Below, in pieces: positions 28,140 through 38,801 of a stretch of 64,000 nt of DNA. Under the pieces are notes generated by a model. The model was not told the DNA's origin and did no database searches. It saw only the letters and a list, made by a program, of their open reading frames with translations. A program made the position numbers and the translations under genes. The stretch spans positions 2,387,001 through 2,451,000 of the forward strand of contig CP018226.1 of the NCBI GenBank assembly GCA_016865015.1. The letters run 5' to 3'. Source of the DNA: Rhizobiales bacterium IMCC20636. Its GTDB lineage: Bacteria; Pseudomonadota; Alphaproteobacteria; Rhizobiales; GCA-2746425. Positions within the stretch are counted from its first letter, which is position 1. Every line of letters starts with the position of its first letter.

Positions 28140-29468
28140 TTAAACCAGCATGCTCATTGGATTCTCAATGAAGCCCTTGAAGGCCTGCATCAGCTCAGCA
28201 CCCAAAGCGCCATCCACTGCCCTGTGATCGGTTGAGAGTGTCACCGACATGATGGTTGCGGCTGCAACAGCACCGTCCTTGATGACTGCCCGCTGCGTTC
28301 CTGCACCGACTGCCAAAATCGACCCGTGTGGTGGATTTACAATCGCGGCAAAGTCCTTGACGCCGAACATGCCAAGGTTGGACACCGCCGATGTTCCGCC
28401 CTGATATTCCTTTGGCTGCAGCTTGCGATCTCTGGCGCGTTTTGCCAGATCCTTCATTTCACTGGAAATTGTCGACAGCGATTTTTCTTCCGCCCGCGTG
28501 ATGATCGGGGTAATCAGACCGCCGGGAATGGAAACGGCTACACCGATGTCTGAATGCTTGTGCTTCAGCATTCCGCCTGCACTCCACGACACATTCGCAT
28601 CCGGCACGGCGCGCAATGCCAGGGCATGTGCCTTGATCACCATATCGTTGACGGAAATCTTGTAGGCAGGTTTGCCATCAGAATCCGTTTTGGCAGCGGC
28701 ATTGAGCTGGCTGCGCAATGCAAGCAATGCATCCAGATCGCAATCAATTGTCAGGTAGAAATGCGGGATGGTCTGCTTGGCTTCCGTCAAACGGGCTGCA
28801 ATTGTCTTGCGCATGCCATCATGCGGGATCAACTCATAGGAGTCGTCGGCATACAGTTTCAGAATTGCATCATCGGACATGCCCGATTGCGCTGCAGCTG
28901 GTGCCGCGGCTGCTTTTGCAGCGGGTTCAGCCTTGGCGGAGGCTGCGCCAACACCACCGGCCATCGCTTCTTCAACGTCTCGCTTGATCACGCGGTTTCT
29001 CGGGCCAGACCCTTTGAGAGTGGTAATATCGATCCCGTTTTCTTTTGCTATCCGTCGGGCCAGCGGTGATGAGAACATTCGGCCTTCACCACTGCCTGTA
29101 GCTGATGCTGTGGTCGCAGGTGCAGGAGCCGCTTCAGACTTGGCCGGAGCAGATTTTTCGGCCTCAGGTGCCTTTGCCGGAGCTTCAGCAGGGGCTGCTT
29201 GATCCGAAATTGCAGATGCGTCCTCGCCCTCTTCCAGAATGACGGCAATGCGGGCATTGACTTTTACGCCTTCAGTGCCTTCTTCGACAAAAATCTTGCC
29301 GATGACACCTTCATCAATGGATTCAACTTCCATCGTGGCCTTGTCAGTTTCAATTTCAGCCAGAACATCGCCTGAAGAGACTTTATCGCCTTCCTTGACG
29401 AGCCATTTTGCCAGATTGCCTTCCTCCATGGTTGGAGACAGCGCCGGCATCAAAATATCAATTGGCAT
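28140..29468 (-). CDS. pdhC: Pyruvate dehydrogenase E2, dihydrolipoamide acetyltransferase
   Basis: E2 forms the core of the PDH complex and transfers the acetyl group from lipoamide to CoA. The 442-residue protein has one N-terminal lipoyl domain with Lys43 in [10 protein letters not shown], an Ala/Pro/Glu-rich linker, the E1/E3-binding domain at about 148-182 (SPLARRIAKENGID), a second linker and the catalytic domain ending in DHRAVDGALG with the active-site His near 415. [12 protein letters not shown] is the conserved start, so the 16 extra upstream residues were dropped. It follows pdhB by 13 bases. Confidence 0.95.
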   Translation of the reverse strand: MPIDILMPALSPTMEEGNLAKWLVKEGDKVSSGDVLAEIETDKATMEVESIDEGVIGKIFVEEGTEGVKVNARIAVILEEGEDASAISDQAAPAEAPAKAPEAEKSAPAKSEAAPAPATTASATGSGEGRMFSSPLARRIAKENGIDITTLKGSGPRNRVIKRDVEEAMAGGVGAASAKAEPAAKAAAAPAAAQSGMSDDAILKLYADDSYELIPHDGMRKTIAARLTEAKQTIPHFYLTIDCDLDALLALRSQLNAAAKTDSDGKPAYKISVNDMVIKAHALALRAVPDANVSWSAGGMLKHKHSDIGVAVSIPGGLITPIITRAEEKSLSTISSEMKDLAKRARDRKLQPKEYQGGTSAVSNLGMFGVKDFAAIVNPPHGSILAVGAGTQRAVIKDGAVAAATIMSVTLSTDHRAVDGALGAELMQAFKGFIENPMSMLV

Positions 29469-29481
29469 CTTTTTTCTCCAA

Positions 29482-30873
29482 TCAGTCGGTGTAGGTGACG
29501 GCTTTGACCGCCTCAATCACTTCGCCGACATTCGGCAGAGCAAGTTTTTCCAGATTTGCCGCATATGGCATTGGGACATCCTTGCCACAAATGCGCAGAG
29601 CTGGTGCATCAAGGAAATCGAACGCTTTTTCCATCACTTGAGCCACAATTTCTGCGCCAACGCCCGATTGCGGGAAGCCCTCTTCAATGGCAACACACCG
29701 GCCCGTCTTCATGACTGACTTGATGATGGTGTCAACATCCATCGGGCGAATGGTGCGCAAATCCACGACTTCCGCCTCAATACCCATTGCGGACAATTCG
29801 TCTGCAGCTTTGAGGGCATAAGTCATGCCAATCCCAAATGATACAAGCGTTACATCGGTGCCGCTCCGGGCGATGCGCGCCTTGCCGATTGGCAAGACCA
29901 GATCTTCAATATCAGGGACATCAAAGGATTGACCGTAAAGGATTTCGTTTTCCAGAAAGATGATCGGGTTTGGATCGCGAATGGCTGCTTTCAACAGGCC
30001 TTTTGCATCAGCTGCCGAATACGGCATCACAACTTTGAGGCCGGGCACATTGGAATACCAGGCTGCATAATCATGACTGTGTTGAGCGCCGACCCGAGAC
30101 GCAGCGCCGTTGGGACCACGGAACACAATCGGCGCTCCCATCTGACCACCCGACATATAAAGCGTCTTCGCGGCAGAGTTGATGATCTGATCAATCGCCT
30201 GCATGGCAAAGTTGAAAGTCATGAACTCTACAATAGGGCGCAATCCTGACATCGCAGCGCCGACCCCGAGACCGGCAAAACCATGTTCGGTAATTGGGGT
30301 GTCTATCACCCGGTCTGCACCAAATTCCTGCAACAGGCCCTGTGTGATCTTGTAGGCACCCTGATATTCGGCGACTTCCTCGCCCATGACGAAGACATCT
30401 CCGTCCCGTCGCATTTCCTCGGCCATTGCATCGCGCAATGCTTCGCGCACTGTCGTGGACACCATGGGCGTTCCGGCAGGAATTTCAGGATCAGCCGGTG
30501 CTGAGGCTTCTTTCGGCTGCGCGGCCACAGGAGCGGATGCCTGATCTGTATCAGCAGGCTGCTCTGTATCGGCTTCACTGGTTGCAGAAGCATTTGAAGA
30601 GGCTGCATCAGAAATTGAATCTGCGCTTTCCCCATCTTCAAGAATGACGGCAATCCGGGAATTCACTTTCACATTTTCGGTGCCTTCTTCGACAAAAATC
30701 TTGCCGATGACACCTTCATCAATGGATTCAACCTCCATTGTCGCTTTGTCAGTTTCAATCTCGGCAATGACGTCACCAGAGGAAACGGAATCTCCCTCTT
30801 TCTTGAGCCACTTTGAAAGTGTGCCTTCCTCCATCGTCGGGGAAAGCGCGGGCATCAGAATATCAATAGGCAT
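29482..30873 (-). CDS. pdhB: Pyruvate dehydrogenase E1 beta subunit with N-terminal lipoyl domain
   Basis: The beta subunit of the thiamine-diphosphate enzyme that decarboxylates pyruvate. The 463-residue protein is longer than most E1-beta chains because it begins with its own lipoyl domain (residues 1-80, [10 protein letters not shown]) and an Ala/Gln/Pro linker. The E1-beta part starts near residue 137 ([13 protein letters not shown]) and includes [13 protein letters not shown] and [12 protein letters not shown]. This arrangement is known in alphaproteobacteria. A 53-base stretch of the lipoyl-domain DNA is identical to that in pdhC. It begins 14 bases after pdhA ends. Confidence 0.95.
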   Translation of the reverse strand: MPIDILMPALSPTMEEGTLSKWLKKEGDSVSSGDVIAEIETDKATMEVESIDEGVIGKIFVEEGTENVKVNSRIAVILEDGESADSISDAASSNASATSEADTEQPADTDQASAPVAAQPKEASAPADPEIPAGTPMVSTTVREALRDAMAEEMRRDGDVFVMGEEVAEYQGAYKITQGLLQEFGADRVIDTPITEHGFAGLGVGAAMSGLRPIVEFMTFNFAMQAIDQIINSAAKTLYMSGGQMGAPIVFRGPNGAASRVGAQHSHDYAAWYSNVPGLKVVMPYSAADAKGLLKAAIRDPNPIIFLENEILYGQSFDVPDIEDLVLPIGKARIARSGTDVTLVSFGIGMTYALKAADELSAMGIEAEVVDLRTIRPMDVDTIIKSVMKTGRCVAIEEGFPQSGVGAEIVAQVMEKAFDFLDAPALRICGKDVPMPYAANLEKLALPNVGEVIEAVKAVTYTD

Positions 30874-30887
30874 ATGTCTCGCTCCCC

Positions 30888-31973
30888 TTAGCGGTAAATG
30901 TCGGTCCAAAGCTCAGATGCATCCGGTTCCGGGCTGGCTTGGGCATATTCTGCAGATTCAGCAACAATTGACCGGACTTCCTTGTCGTATTCCTTCAACT
31001 CGTCCTCCTTGGCCCAGTCTTTTTCCAGCAGTCTTTTACGAACCTGCTCGATCGGGTCCTGCTCGTCGCGCATTTTCTGCACTTCTTCTTTGGTTCTGTA
31101 TTTTGCGGGGTCTGACATGGAGTGACCACGGTAGCGATAAGTCAGCATTTCAAGGATCATCGGACCCTTGCCAGCACGACACCAGGTGACAGCTTCGTCT
31201 CCCAGTGCCTTCACAGAGCGCACATCCATGCCATCGACCTGCTTGCCGGGCACGCCGAAGCTTTCTCCGCGCCGGTAAAAATCAGGTTGTGATGACGAGC
31301 GCGCCACTGACGTACCCATGGCATACCGATTGTTTTCAATGATATAGATACAGGGCAGCTTCCAGAGTTCAGCCATGTTCAGGCTTTCATAGACCTGACC
31401 CTGATTGGCCGCGCCATCACCAAAATAGGTCAACGCCACGCGATCATTCTTGCGGTAATGATTTGAAAAGGCGAGCCCGGTTCCCAAGGAAACCTGTCCT
31501 GCCACAATGCCGTGGCCGCCGTAAAAATTCTTCTCCTTGGAGAACATATGCATCGACCCGCCCTTGCCGCGGGAGTATCCGCCAATGCGACCAGTCAACT
31601 CTGCCATGACGCCCTTCGGGTCCATTCCGCAGGCCAGCATGTGACCATGATCACGATAGCCGGTGATAACCTGATCACCTTCATCAATGGCCATCTGCAT
31701 TCCGACGACGACGGCCTCCTGGCCGATATAGAGATGGCAGAAACCACCAATCAGACCCATGCCGTATAATTGGCCAGCCTTTTCTTCAAATCGACGAATG
31801 AGAAGCATGTCCCGGAAAGCTTTGACTTCCTGATCCTTGGTAAAATCTGCCACTGCAGGCTTTGTGGATTTGCTTCTGGTCTTGCGCTGCGTGGATGTCC
31901 CGGCAGCACGAGAAGTCGCTGCCTTGGCAGCGGATGTCTTTACGCGCGTCGTCGATTGTTTAGCGGCAGCCAT
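30888..31973 (-). CDS. pdhA: Pyruvate dehydrogenase E1 alpha subunit
   Basis: The alpha subunit of the thiamine-diphosphate-dependent pyruvate decarboxylase part of PDH. The 361-residue protein has the TPP motif beginning [15 protein letters not shown] and ending in [10 protein letters not shown], plus the phosphorylation-loop-like [11 protein letters not shown]. The first 40 residues are rich in Lys, Arg, Ser, Thr and Ala and look disordered, as often in rhizobial PdhA. The ATG at 31973 has a strong ribosome-binding site (AGGGGAGG). pdhA, pdhB and pdhC follow one another with 14- and 13-base gaps. Confidence 0.95.
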   Translation of the reverse strand: MAAAKQSTTRVKTSAAKAATSRAAGTSTQRKTRSKSTKPAVADFTKDQEVKAFRDMLLIRRFEEKAGQLYGMGLIGGFCHLYIGQEAVVVGMQMAIDEGDQVITGYRDHGHMLACGMDPKGVMAELTGRIGGYSRGKGGSMHMFSKEKNFYGGHGIVAGQVSLGTGLAFSNHYRKNDRVALTYFGDGAANQGQVYESLNMAELWKLPCIYIIENNRYAMGTSVARSSSQPDFYRRGESFGVPGKQVDGMDVRSVKALGDEAVTWCRAGKGPMILEMLTYRYRGHSMSDPAKYRTKEEVQKMRDEQDPIEQVRKRLLEKDWAKEDELKEYDKEVRSIVAESAEYAQASPEPDASELWTDIYR

Positions 31974-32135
31974 ACGTATGAACCTCCCCTTTGAGTAACT
32001 GGTCGATATCATTCATATAGAACTATTGTCAGAAAATCAAAGGTCAATTGGATGCATTCTGCAGACCCAACCAATTGATTTAACTGCTAAAAATTGAGTT
32101 AACTGAATTTTGATTAATTGGTGCAGGGCAGCATT

Positions 32136-32450
32136 TTAGCGATCAAAGTAGATCAGCAATTCATCCGAGCGGACATAACCCAAAAGTTGGCGGGCGCGCT
32201 CATCCAGCAAGTCCGGATCTATCGCGGCAAGCTTCAGCATGCCTGCACGTTCTCGCATCATCTTGCGTTCGTCAAGCAAGTTTTTGCGTTGCTCTTTCAG
32301 CTCAATAACACGGGCTTGTTGGGTTTGCATGGCGCTGTAACCATAGCGTCCATTGACTGCATGGAAGGTGAAATAGGTCAGCACAAGCAGCGTCAGAGCT
32401 GGTAAAAACAGCCGACCGTAAAAGCTTTGTTTTTTATATCGAGTTGGCAT
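32136..32450 (-). CDS. ftsB: Septum formation initiator FtsB/DivIC family protein
   Basis: A 104-residue bitopic membrane protein of the divisome. One membrane span (LFLPALTLLVLTYFTFHAV, about residues 14-32) is followed by a coiled coil with Gln, Glu, Lys and Arg heptads and the family ending AARQLLGYVR-like segment (ERARQLLGYVRSDELLIY). FtsB proteins bridge FtsL and FtsQ. The ATG at 32450 is used; a TTG two codons upstream is also possible. The position between eno and pdhA is the usual one in this order. Confidence 0.88.
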   Translation of the reverse strand: MPTRYKKQSFYGRLFLPALTLLVLTYFTFHAVNGRYGYSAMQTQQARVIELKEQRKNLLDERKMMRERAGMLKLAAIDPDLLDERARQLLGYVRSDELLIYFDR

Positions 32451-32582
32451 TGGCAATACGCGCCTAAACTATCGAGCGGTACGCAGAACTTGAAGCCGCC
32501 CTCAAGATGGACATTATGCAATGAGGGTTAAAAAAAACTTTCAGGAATCCATTTGGCTGCACAAAGAGCGAGAAAGATCTTG

Positions 32583-32613
32583 ATAAAAAAAGGCCCGGCA
32601 ATGCGCCGGGCCT
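32583..32613 (-). terminator. Rho-independent terminator downstream of eno
   Basis: On the minus strand AGGCCCGGC and GCCGGGCCT form a perfect 9-bp GC-rich stem with a 5-base loop, followed directly by seven T residues. It begins 21 bases after the eno stop codon. This is a textbook intrinsic terminator, the clearest in the window, and it separates eno from ftsB-pdhABC. Confidence 0.93.
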
Positions 32614-32634
32614 AACGTTTGTATATTTTTGATC

Positions 32635-34080
<1,446 letters not shown>

Positions 34081-34120
34081 TCAGGGGTTATATAAGGGGT
34101 TCAAAGAAAGGTCGGATATT

Positions 34121-34498
34121 ATGGCTCAAGCCAATACCACAGGAAATTCCTCGACAAAGCGATACGCACCGACCGGTCGGGCAGCAAAGTTCAGCATTGG
34201 TGATGTTGTGAAACATCGCATCTATGCGTTTCGTGGCGTGATTTTTGACGTTGATCCCGAATTCTCGAATACCGATGAATGGTGGGATTCAATTCCGGAA
34301 GATGTCAGACCCAAGAAAGATCAGCCTTTCTATCATCTGTTTGCGGAAAATGATGAAACTGAATATGTGGCCTATGTATCGGAGCAAAATCTTCTGCCTG
34401 ATACAAGCGGTGATCCTGTGCGCCATCCACAGGTTGCTGAAGTTTTCGAGAACATCAAAGACGGTCGCTATCAGCCTTATGATATCTTGAAGCATTGA
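34121..34498 (+). CDS. hspQ: Heat shock protein HspQ
   Basis: HspQ (YccV-like, once called a hemimethylated-DNA-binding protein) is a specificity factor of the Lon protease in enterobacteria. The 124-residue product has the family block AAKFSIGDVVKHRIYAFRGVIFDVDPEF, then DEWWDSIPEDVRPKKDQPFYHL and YVSEQNLLPDTSGDPVRHP. MAQANTTGN at 34121 is the natural start and is preceded by an AAAGGT-type site; the longer frame is not supported. In this species its client is unknown. Confidence 0.92.
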   Translation: MAQANTTGNSSTKRYAPTGRAAKFSIGDVVKHRIYAFRGVIFDVDPEFSNTDEWWDSIPEDVRPKKDQPFYHLFAENDETEYVAYVSEQNLLPDTSGDPVRHPQVAEVFENIKDGRYQPYDILKH

Positions 34499-34535
34499 TG
34501 GAAGCAGTATGATTTTCGATCAATACTGCGCACTG

Positions 34536-34567
34536 TTTCGGCGGCAAATGCCGCCGAAATCTTGTTT
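34536..34567 (+). terminator. Terminator downstream of hspQ
   Basis: TTTCGGCGGC and GCCGCCGAAA form a perfect 10-bp stem with the loop AAAT, followed on the plus strand by TCTTGTTT. It begins 37 bases after the hspQ stop and lies 16 bases before the end of the converging IalB-like gene, so it may protect both. Confidence 0.8.
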
Positions 34568-34582
34568 CCAAGAAGACAGGTT

Positions 34583-35209
34583 CTAGTTCTTGGTGGCTTC
34601 TTCCTGCTGCTTGATCAGGTTTTCTCTGGCCAAACGAGACTTTTCAGCCGCATCTTTTTGGGCCTGTTCACGCTGAGCCTTGATCGTTGCCGGATCAAGT
34701 GGCGGGCCATCATAGGTGGCTGTGAAGCCGGCGAGTGTCAACTCAAAGCCAATCGCCTTGGCTTGTTGAGTGTATGTGGTGACGGTGAGATTGTTGCCAC
34801 CCTTCATCTCGTCAATTACGTTTTTCTTGATCGCGAGTTCCGAATAGCAATATTTCTCAAAGCAAATTCCGTATTTCACTGCGCGCGGTTCATTGTCGTC
34901 AACCTTGAAGCTGATGCCAGGTTGCAACAACATGCCTGGCGGAACCGAGATCAGGAGTGCACCATCTTCATTGCCGGTAATTTCGCGAATAGCCACGGAT
35001 GCCAGAAATTGTCCACTTTCGGATCTGATTTCCTGAGAAATCAGACAAATCTCTTTTTTGGTCTTCTTGTTTTCCGTGCAGATTTTGGTCCATGGCGTTG
35101 GGCCCTCCGCAGCGTCTTGCGCACTGGATGCGCCGGGCGTCAGAACCAGAAGAAGCGGAGCCAAAACCGGCAGCACACGGGTGAATGTCTGTTTCTTTAG
35201 AAAAGTCAT
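34583..35209 (-). CDS. Invasion-associated locus B (IalB)-family periplasmic protein, copy 1
   Basis: A 208-residue secreted protein of the IalB family, named after Bartonella, where IalB promotes red-cell entry; in free-living relatives the role is unknown. The signal peptide starts MTFLKKQTFTRVLPVLAPLL and probably ends at SSAQ. The domain shows WTKICTENKKTKKEICLISQ, SGQFLASVAIREI and YGICFEKYCYSEL, with the usual paired cysteines. The tail is a charged Gln/Glu/Lys/Ala helix. It lies 50 bases downstream of a close paralogue. Confidence 0.87.
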   Translation of the reverse strand: MTFLKKQTFTRVLPVLAPLLLVLTPGASSAQDAAEGPTPWTKICTENKKTKKEICLISQEIRSESGQFLASVAIREITGNEDGALLISVPPGMLLQPGISFKVDDNEPRAVKYGICFEKYCYSELAIKKNVIDEMKGGNNLTVTTYTQQAKAIGFELTLAGFTATYDGPPLDPATIKAQREQAQKDAAEKSRLARENLIKQQEEATKN

Positions 35210-35259
35210 TAGATTCTCAGACTTCCTTATTGTTATCGTCAAACTCAAACTGTTGGGCG

Positions 35260-35880
35260 CTAGTTGCCAGCCGCATTTTGTTGCTGCTCGATCAGGCGCT
35301 TGCGTGCGGATTCAGCTTTCTGCTGTAATTCGTCGCGAAGCGTTTCCTGCTGCGCTTTCAACTGCGCGGGATCAATTGGATCACCATCATAGCTCGCTGT
35401 GAAGCCGACCAGCGTCAATTTGAAATTGATTGCCTTCGCCTGCTGATTCAGTGTGGTCAGGACCAGATTATTGCCGCGTTTCATTTCCGCAACAACGGAC
35501 GGATCGATTGGCAGCTCGGCATAACAGGCATTGGGGAAGCAAATACCGTATTTGATCTCCTTCTGCTTGTTCTTGTCGATCTGAAGTCGCAGACCCGGCT
35601 GAACCAGCATTCCGGTTGGAACGGCAATGACCAGGCTTTGTTTTTCTTCGCCACCGATTTCACGCACAGCAATTGATGCCAGGAACTGCCCGGAATCTGC
35701 TCTGATCTCCTGCGTGGTCAGGCAAACATCCTTTTTGGTATTGGGATCCTGATTGCACACTTTCACCCACGGTGCCTGAGCAGCAGCGGCTTGCTGCGCT
35801 TGTCCTATGCCAATCGAGCCTGCGAATACAGCTGTAGCGATTGTCGTGACGGCTAAGATTTTTCGTTTCAGAGGGATCAT
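35260..35880 (-). CDS. IalB-family periplasmic protein, copy 2
   Basis: A 206-residue paralogue of the next gene, with the same layout: signal peptide starting MIPLKRKILAVTTIATAV, then WVKVCNQDPNTKKDVCLTTQ, SGQFLASIAVREIGG and YGICFPNACYAEL, and a charged C-terminal helix. The many identical blocks show a tandem duplication. The start is set at the ATG at 35880, where a signal peptide begins; the upstream frame is ignored. It diverges from the solute-binding gene at 36207 across 326 bases, in which I see no gene and no clear hairpin. Confidence 0.87.
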   Translation of the reverse strand: MIPLKRKILAVTTIATAVFAGSIGIGQAQQAAAAQAPWVKVCNQDPNTKKDVCLTTQEIRADSGQFLASIAVREIGGEEKQSLVIAVPTGMLVQPGLRLQIDKNKQKEIKYGICFPNACYAELPIDPSVVAEMKRGNNLVLTTLNQQAKAINFKLTLVGFTASYDGDPIDPAQLKAQQETLRDELQQKAESARKRLIEQQQNAAGN

Positions 35881-36206
35881 GTTGATTGCTCTTCGTTTTA
35901 TCAGGGCTCTTGTTTTCCGAATGTCGGTTGTCATCCGGCGTATTTGTCCAAACCGACAAGTATTATGTTGTGTTTCGCAAATTTGCGCCGAGGTCGCAAA
36001 TTGTAATTTTGTCATGTTGGACAAACAATGGCTGAAACAGTGGTTGGGCAACAATTAAGGCAATAAATTGGCCCGTCGGCATATGAGAGCCATGTGAATG
36101 ATGATTTTTGGTCTGCATTGCAAGCTACTTCTTGGATGCGCCATACTCATAGGCTAGAGCACGGGTTGATTCGCGAAAGAGCGATTTTGTACTTCTGGAG
36201 GATGTT

Positions 36207-38105
36207 GTGATTTCCGCTGATATGTCTGTTTGTTCAAGAACAAAGTGTTTTCCGGTCTTGATGGCCCTGTTTGCATGCCTGCTGATTTCCTTTGCTGGCA
36301 GTGGCGCAATTGCCGCAGACCGCGCGCAGGACGCACCGGTCGGCGCCGCATACACCGGAGAAGTTGCCAACCCGCCTCATGGGTTGGCGATGCATGGCCT
36401 ACCGGCTCTGCCATCTGATTTCTCTAGTTTTTCGTATGCAAATCCCGATGCGCCGCAAGGTGGTCTCATCACCTATGGTTTCAATGGCTCGTTCGACAGC
36501 ATGAACCAGTTCATCGTCAGGGGCGTCGCGCCACGGGGCCTGTCCGACGGGGTGCTGGGTTCGAATGTCTATGAAGGCCTGATGCAACGGAACCGGGATG
36601 AAGCCTTCACCATGTATGGCTTGATTGCGGATACGATCAAGACCGATCCTGAGCGCACCTTCCTTGAAGTTACAATACACCCGGATGCCCGGTTCTCCGA
36701 TGGGGAGCCGATCACGGTGGATGATGTACTTTTCACCATTGATCTGTTCCGTGAGAAAGGCCGCCCGCCCTATAGTCGCTGGATGCAGGCCATTGAAAGC
36801 GTTGAGAGGATTGGTGATCGTGGCGTTCGGATGAATCTGGGTTCGGGCAAAAACCGCGAATTGCCGCTTCTGCTGGGAATCATTCCCATTCTGCCCAAAC
36901 ACGCCATTGATTTTGATACCTTCGACCGGTCAAGTCTGACGCCTATTATCGGCTCAGGTCCGTATGTTGTCGCTGATGTAAATCCAGGCACACGGGTCGT
37001 TTTGAAGAGGAATCCGGATTATTGGGGCAATGACCTTCCGGTGCGTGCTGGCTTTGATAATTTTGATGAAATACACATCGACTATTATCGGGAGGAAAGC
37101 TCGAGATTTGAAGCCTTCCGAAAAGGCCTGTTCGACACCAATCCGGAAGACAGCCCGGCGCGCTGGGCCAATGACTATGATTTTCCAGCCGTTCGCAATG
37201 GCGAAATCGTTCTGGATACCTATGAAACGGGCACGCCAACGGGCATGCGTGGCATGATTTTCAACACCCGACAGGAAAAGTTTGCTGACAAGCGTATTCG
37301 CGAAGCTTTTACCTATCTGTTCGACTTTGAATGGGTGAATGAAAATCTGTTTTCAGGTGCTTATGAGCGCACTGCCAGCCTGTTTCACAATTCAGAACTG
37401 TCATCCCATCAGCGGCCGGTCGATGATGCAGAGAAAGCGCTGTTGGGGAGCAGTATCGACCAGATATCGACCAACATTCTTGATGGGACATATGCGCCGC
37501 CAAAGAGTGATGGCAGCGGCAGCGATCGAAAAAATCTGCGCAAGGCTGTCGAATTGTTCCGTGATGCCGGGTATGTGCTCAAGGGTGGCAAAATGGTCCA
37601 TGGCGAAACCGGCGTCCCGTTTTCGTTTGAATTCATGGCCGATTCACAGCCTCAGGAGCGCCTCGCTCTGGCGTTGCAGCGCAATGTTGAGCGGATTGGC
37701 GTTGAGATGATCATCCGCACCGTTGATTCAGCCCAATACTGGGAACGCTGGAAGCGTTTTGACTATGACATGCTTCAATACATTTTTACTGCATCGCTGT
37801 CTCCCGGATCTGAGCAATATGGCAGATGGGGCCAAGTTGCTGCCAACACAGAAGGCAGCCTCAATCTGTCCGGTGCAAGCAATCCAGCAATTGATGCTCT
37901 GATTGACAAACTGGTCGCCGCCCGCGACCGGGAAGATTTCGTCACCGCAGTGAGGGCCTTTGATCGGATGGTTCTATCGGGTGTCTATTTCATTCCGCTG
38001 TTCCATACGCCAGGGCAATGGCTGGCCAGAAGAACTCGAATTTCCGTGCCGGAAAATACATCCATTTATGGCTATCAACCTGCAACCTGGTGGGCGACCC
38101 AATAG
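36207..38105 (+). CDS. ABC transporter solute-binding protein, family 5 (YejA-like)
   Basis: A 632-residue periplasmic binding protein of the peptide/nickel family (SBP_bac_5), most like the YejA branch. GTG at 36207 follows GGAGG by six bases; an ATG five codons on is an alternative. A long hydrophobic stretch (FPVLMALFACLLISFAGSG) is the signal peptide. Family blocks include ITYGFNGSFDSMNQF, the cluster-5 pattern around RFSDGEPITVDDVLFTID, and the GSGPYVV and NPDYWG motifs. No permease or ATPase genes are adjacent, so it is an orphan here. YejA transports peptides in relatives; the ligand is unknown. Confidence 0.9.
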   Translation: MISADMSVCSRTKCFPVLMALFACLLISFAGSGAIAADRAQDAPVGAAYTGEVANPPHGLAMHGLPALPSDFSSFSYANPDAPQGGLITYGFNGSFDSMNQFIVRGVAPRGLSDGVLGSNVYEGLMQRNRDEAFTMYGLIADTIKTDPERTFLEVTIHPDARFSDGEPITVDDVLFTIDLFREKGRPPYSRWMQAIESVERIGDRGVRMNLGSGKNRELPLLLGIIPILPKHAIDFDTFDRSSLTPIIGSGPYVVADVNPGTRVVLKRNPDYWGNDLPVRAGFDNFDEIHIDYYREESSRFEAFRKGLFDTNPEDSPARWANDYDFPAVRNGEIVLDTYETGTPTGMRGMIFNTRQEKFADKRIREAFTYLFDFEWVNENLFSGAYERTASLFHNSELSSHQRPVDDAEKALLGSSIDQISTNILDGTYAPPKSDGSGSDRKNLRKAVELFRDAGYVLKGGKMVHGETGVPFSFEFMADSQPQERLALALQRNVERIGVEMIIRTVDSAQYWERWKRFDYDMLQYIFTASLSPGSEQYGRWGQVAANTEGSLNLSGASNPAIDALIDKLVAARDREDFVTAVRAFDRMVLSGVYFIPLFHTPGQWLARRTRISVPENTSIYGYQPATWWATQ

Positions 38106-38147
38106 GTTTTCCGCTACTGTCCTGTGCCTCTAACGAAAGTAGATTTC

Positions 38148-38801
38148 ATGCATACTGTCCGCGTTGATATTGTATCCGATGTCATGTGTCCCTGGTGCTA
38201 TATCGGCAAGAAGCGCCTCGAAATCGCCAGTCATCTACTGGAAGATATCGAGTTGGATGTGCATTGGATGCCGTTTCAACTCGACGGTACGCTGCCCAAA
38301 ACCGGCAAGCCAAGAGGTGACTATCTGTCCGAGAAATTTGGCGGCAAGGAGCGTGCGCAGACGGCCTATTCTCAGATTGAAGAGACCGGTGCCGCTTTAG
38401 ACATTCCCTTTGCATTCGATCTGATTGAATATTCGTCCAATACGCTGGATGCACATCGGTTGATTCACTGGGCCGAACAGGAAGAACTGCAGAACCAAAT
38501 GGCGGAACGCCTGTTTCAGGCCTATTTCCTGGAAGGCCAGAACATTGGCGATGATGATGTGTTGGCAGGTTTGTCAGGCGACATTGGCATGGATGACGAT
38601 GAGATTCTTGACAAGCTTCATACGGATCTGGCGAAAGATATCGTAAAGAAGCAGATTTCCGAGGCCCAGAAAATCGGCGTTACCGGTGTCCCCTGTTTCA
38701 TCCTTGGACAGAAATATGCAATTATGGGTGCGCAGGAACCTGAAACGCTTGCCGAAGCTATTACCCGCACTGCAACCGAGGCAGATCAGGCATCTTCCTG
38801 A
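38148..38801 (+). CDS. FrnE/DsbA-family thioredoxin-fold oxidoreductase
   Basis: A 217-residue member of the DsbA superfamily, FrnE branch, predicted cytoplasmic since no signal peptide is seen. The active-site CPWC motif (Cys14, Cys17 in DVMCPWCYIGKKR) is present, as is the cis-proline loop GVTGVPCFIL, here with an extra cysteine. FrnE-like proteins are disulfide isomerases or glutathione-dependent polyketide isomerases. The ATG at 38148 is preferred to a GTG eight codons earlier. Its last 16 bases overlap the end of mfd on the other strand. Confidence 0.87.
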   Translation: MHTVRVDIVSDVMCPWCYIGKKRLEIASHLLEDIELDVHWMPFQLDGTLPKTGKPRGDYLSEKFGGKERAQTAYSQIEETGAALDIPFAFDLIEYSSNTLDAHRLIHWAEQEELQNQMAERLFQAYFLEGQNIGDDDVLAGLSGDIGMDDDEILDKLHTDLAKDIVKKQISEAQKIGVTGVPCFILGQKYAIMGAQEPETLAEAITRTATEADQASS

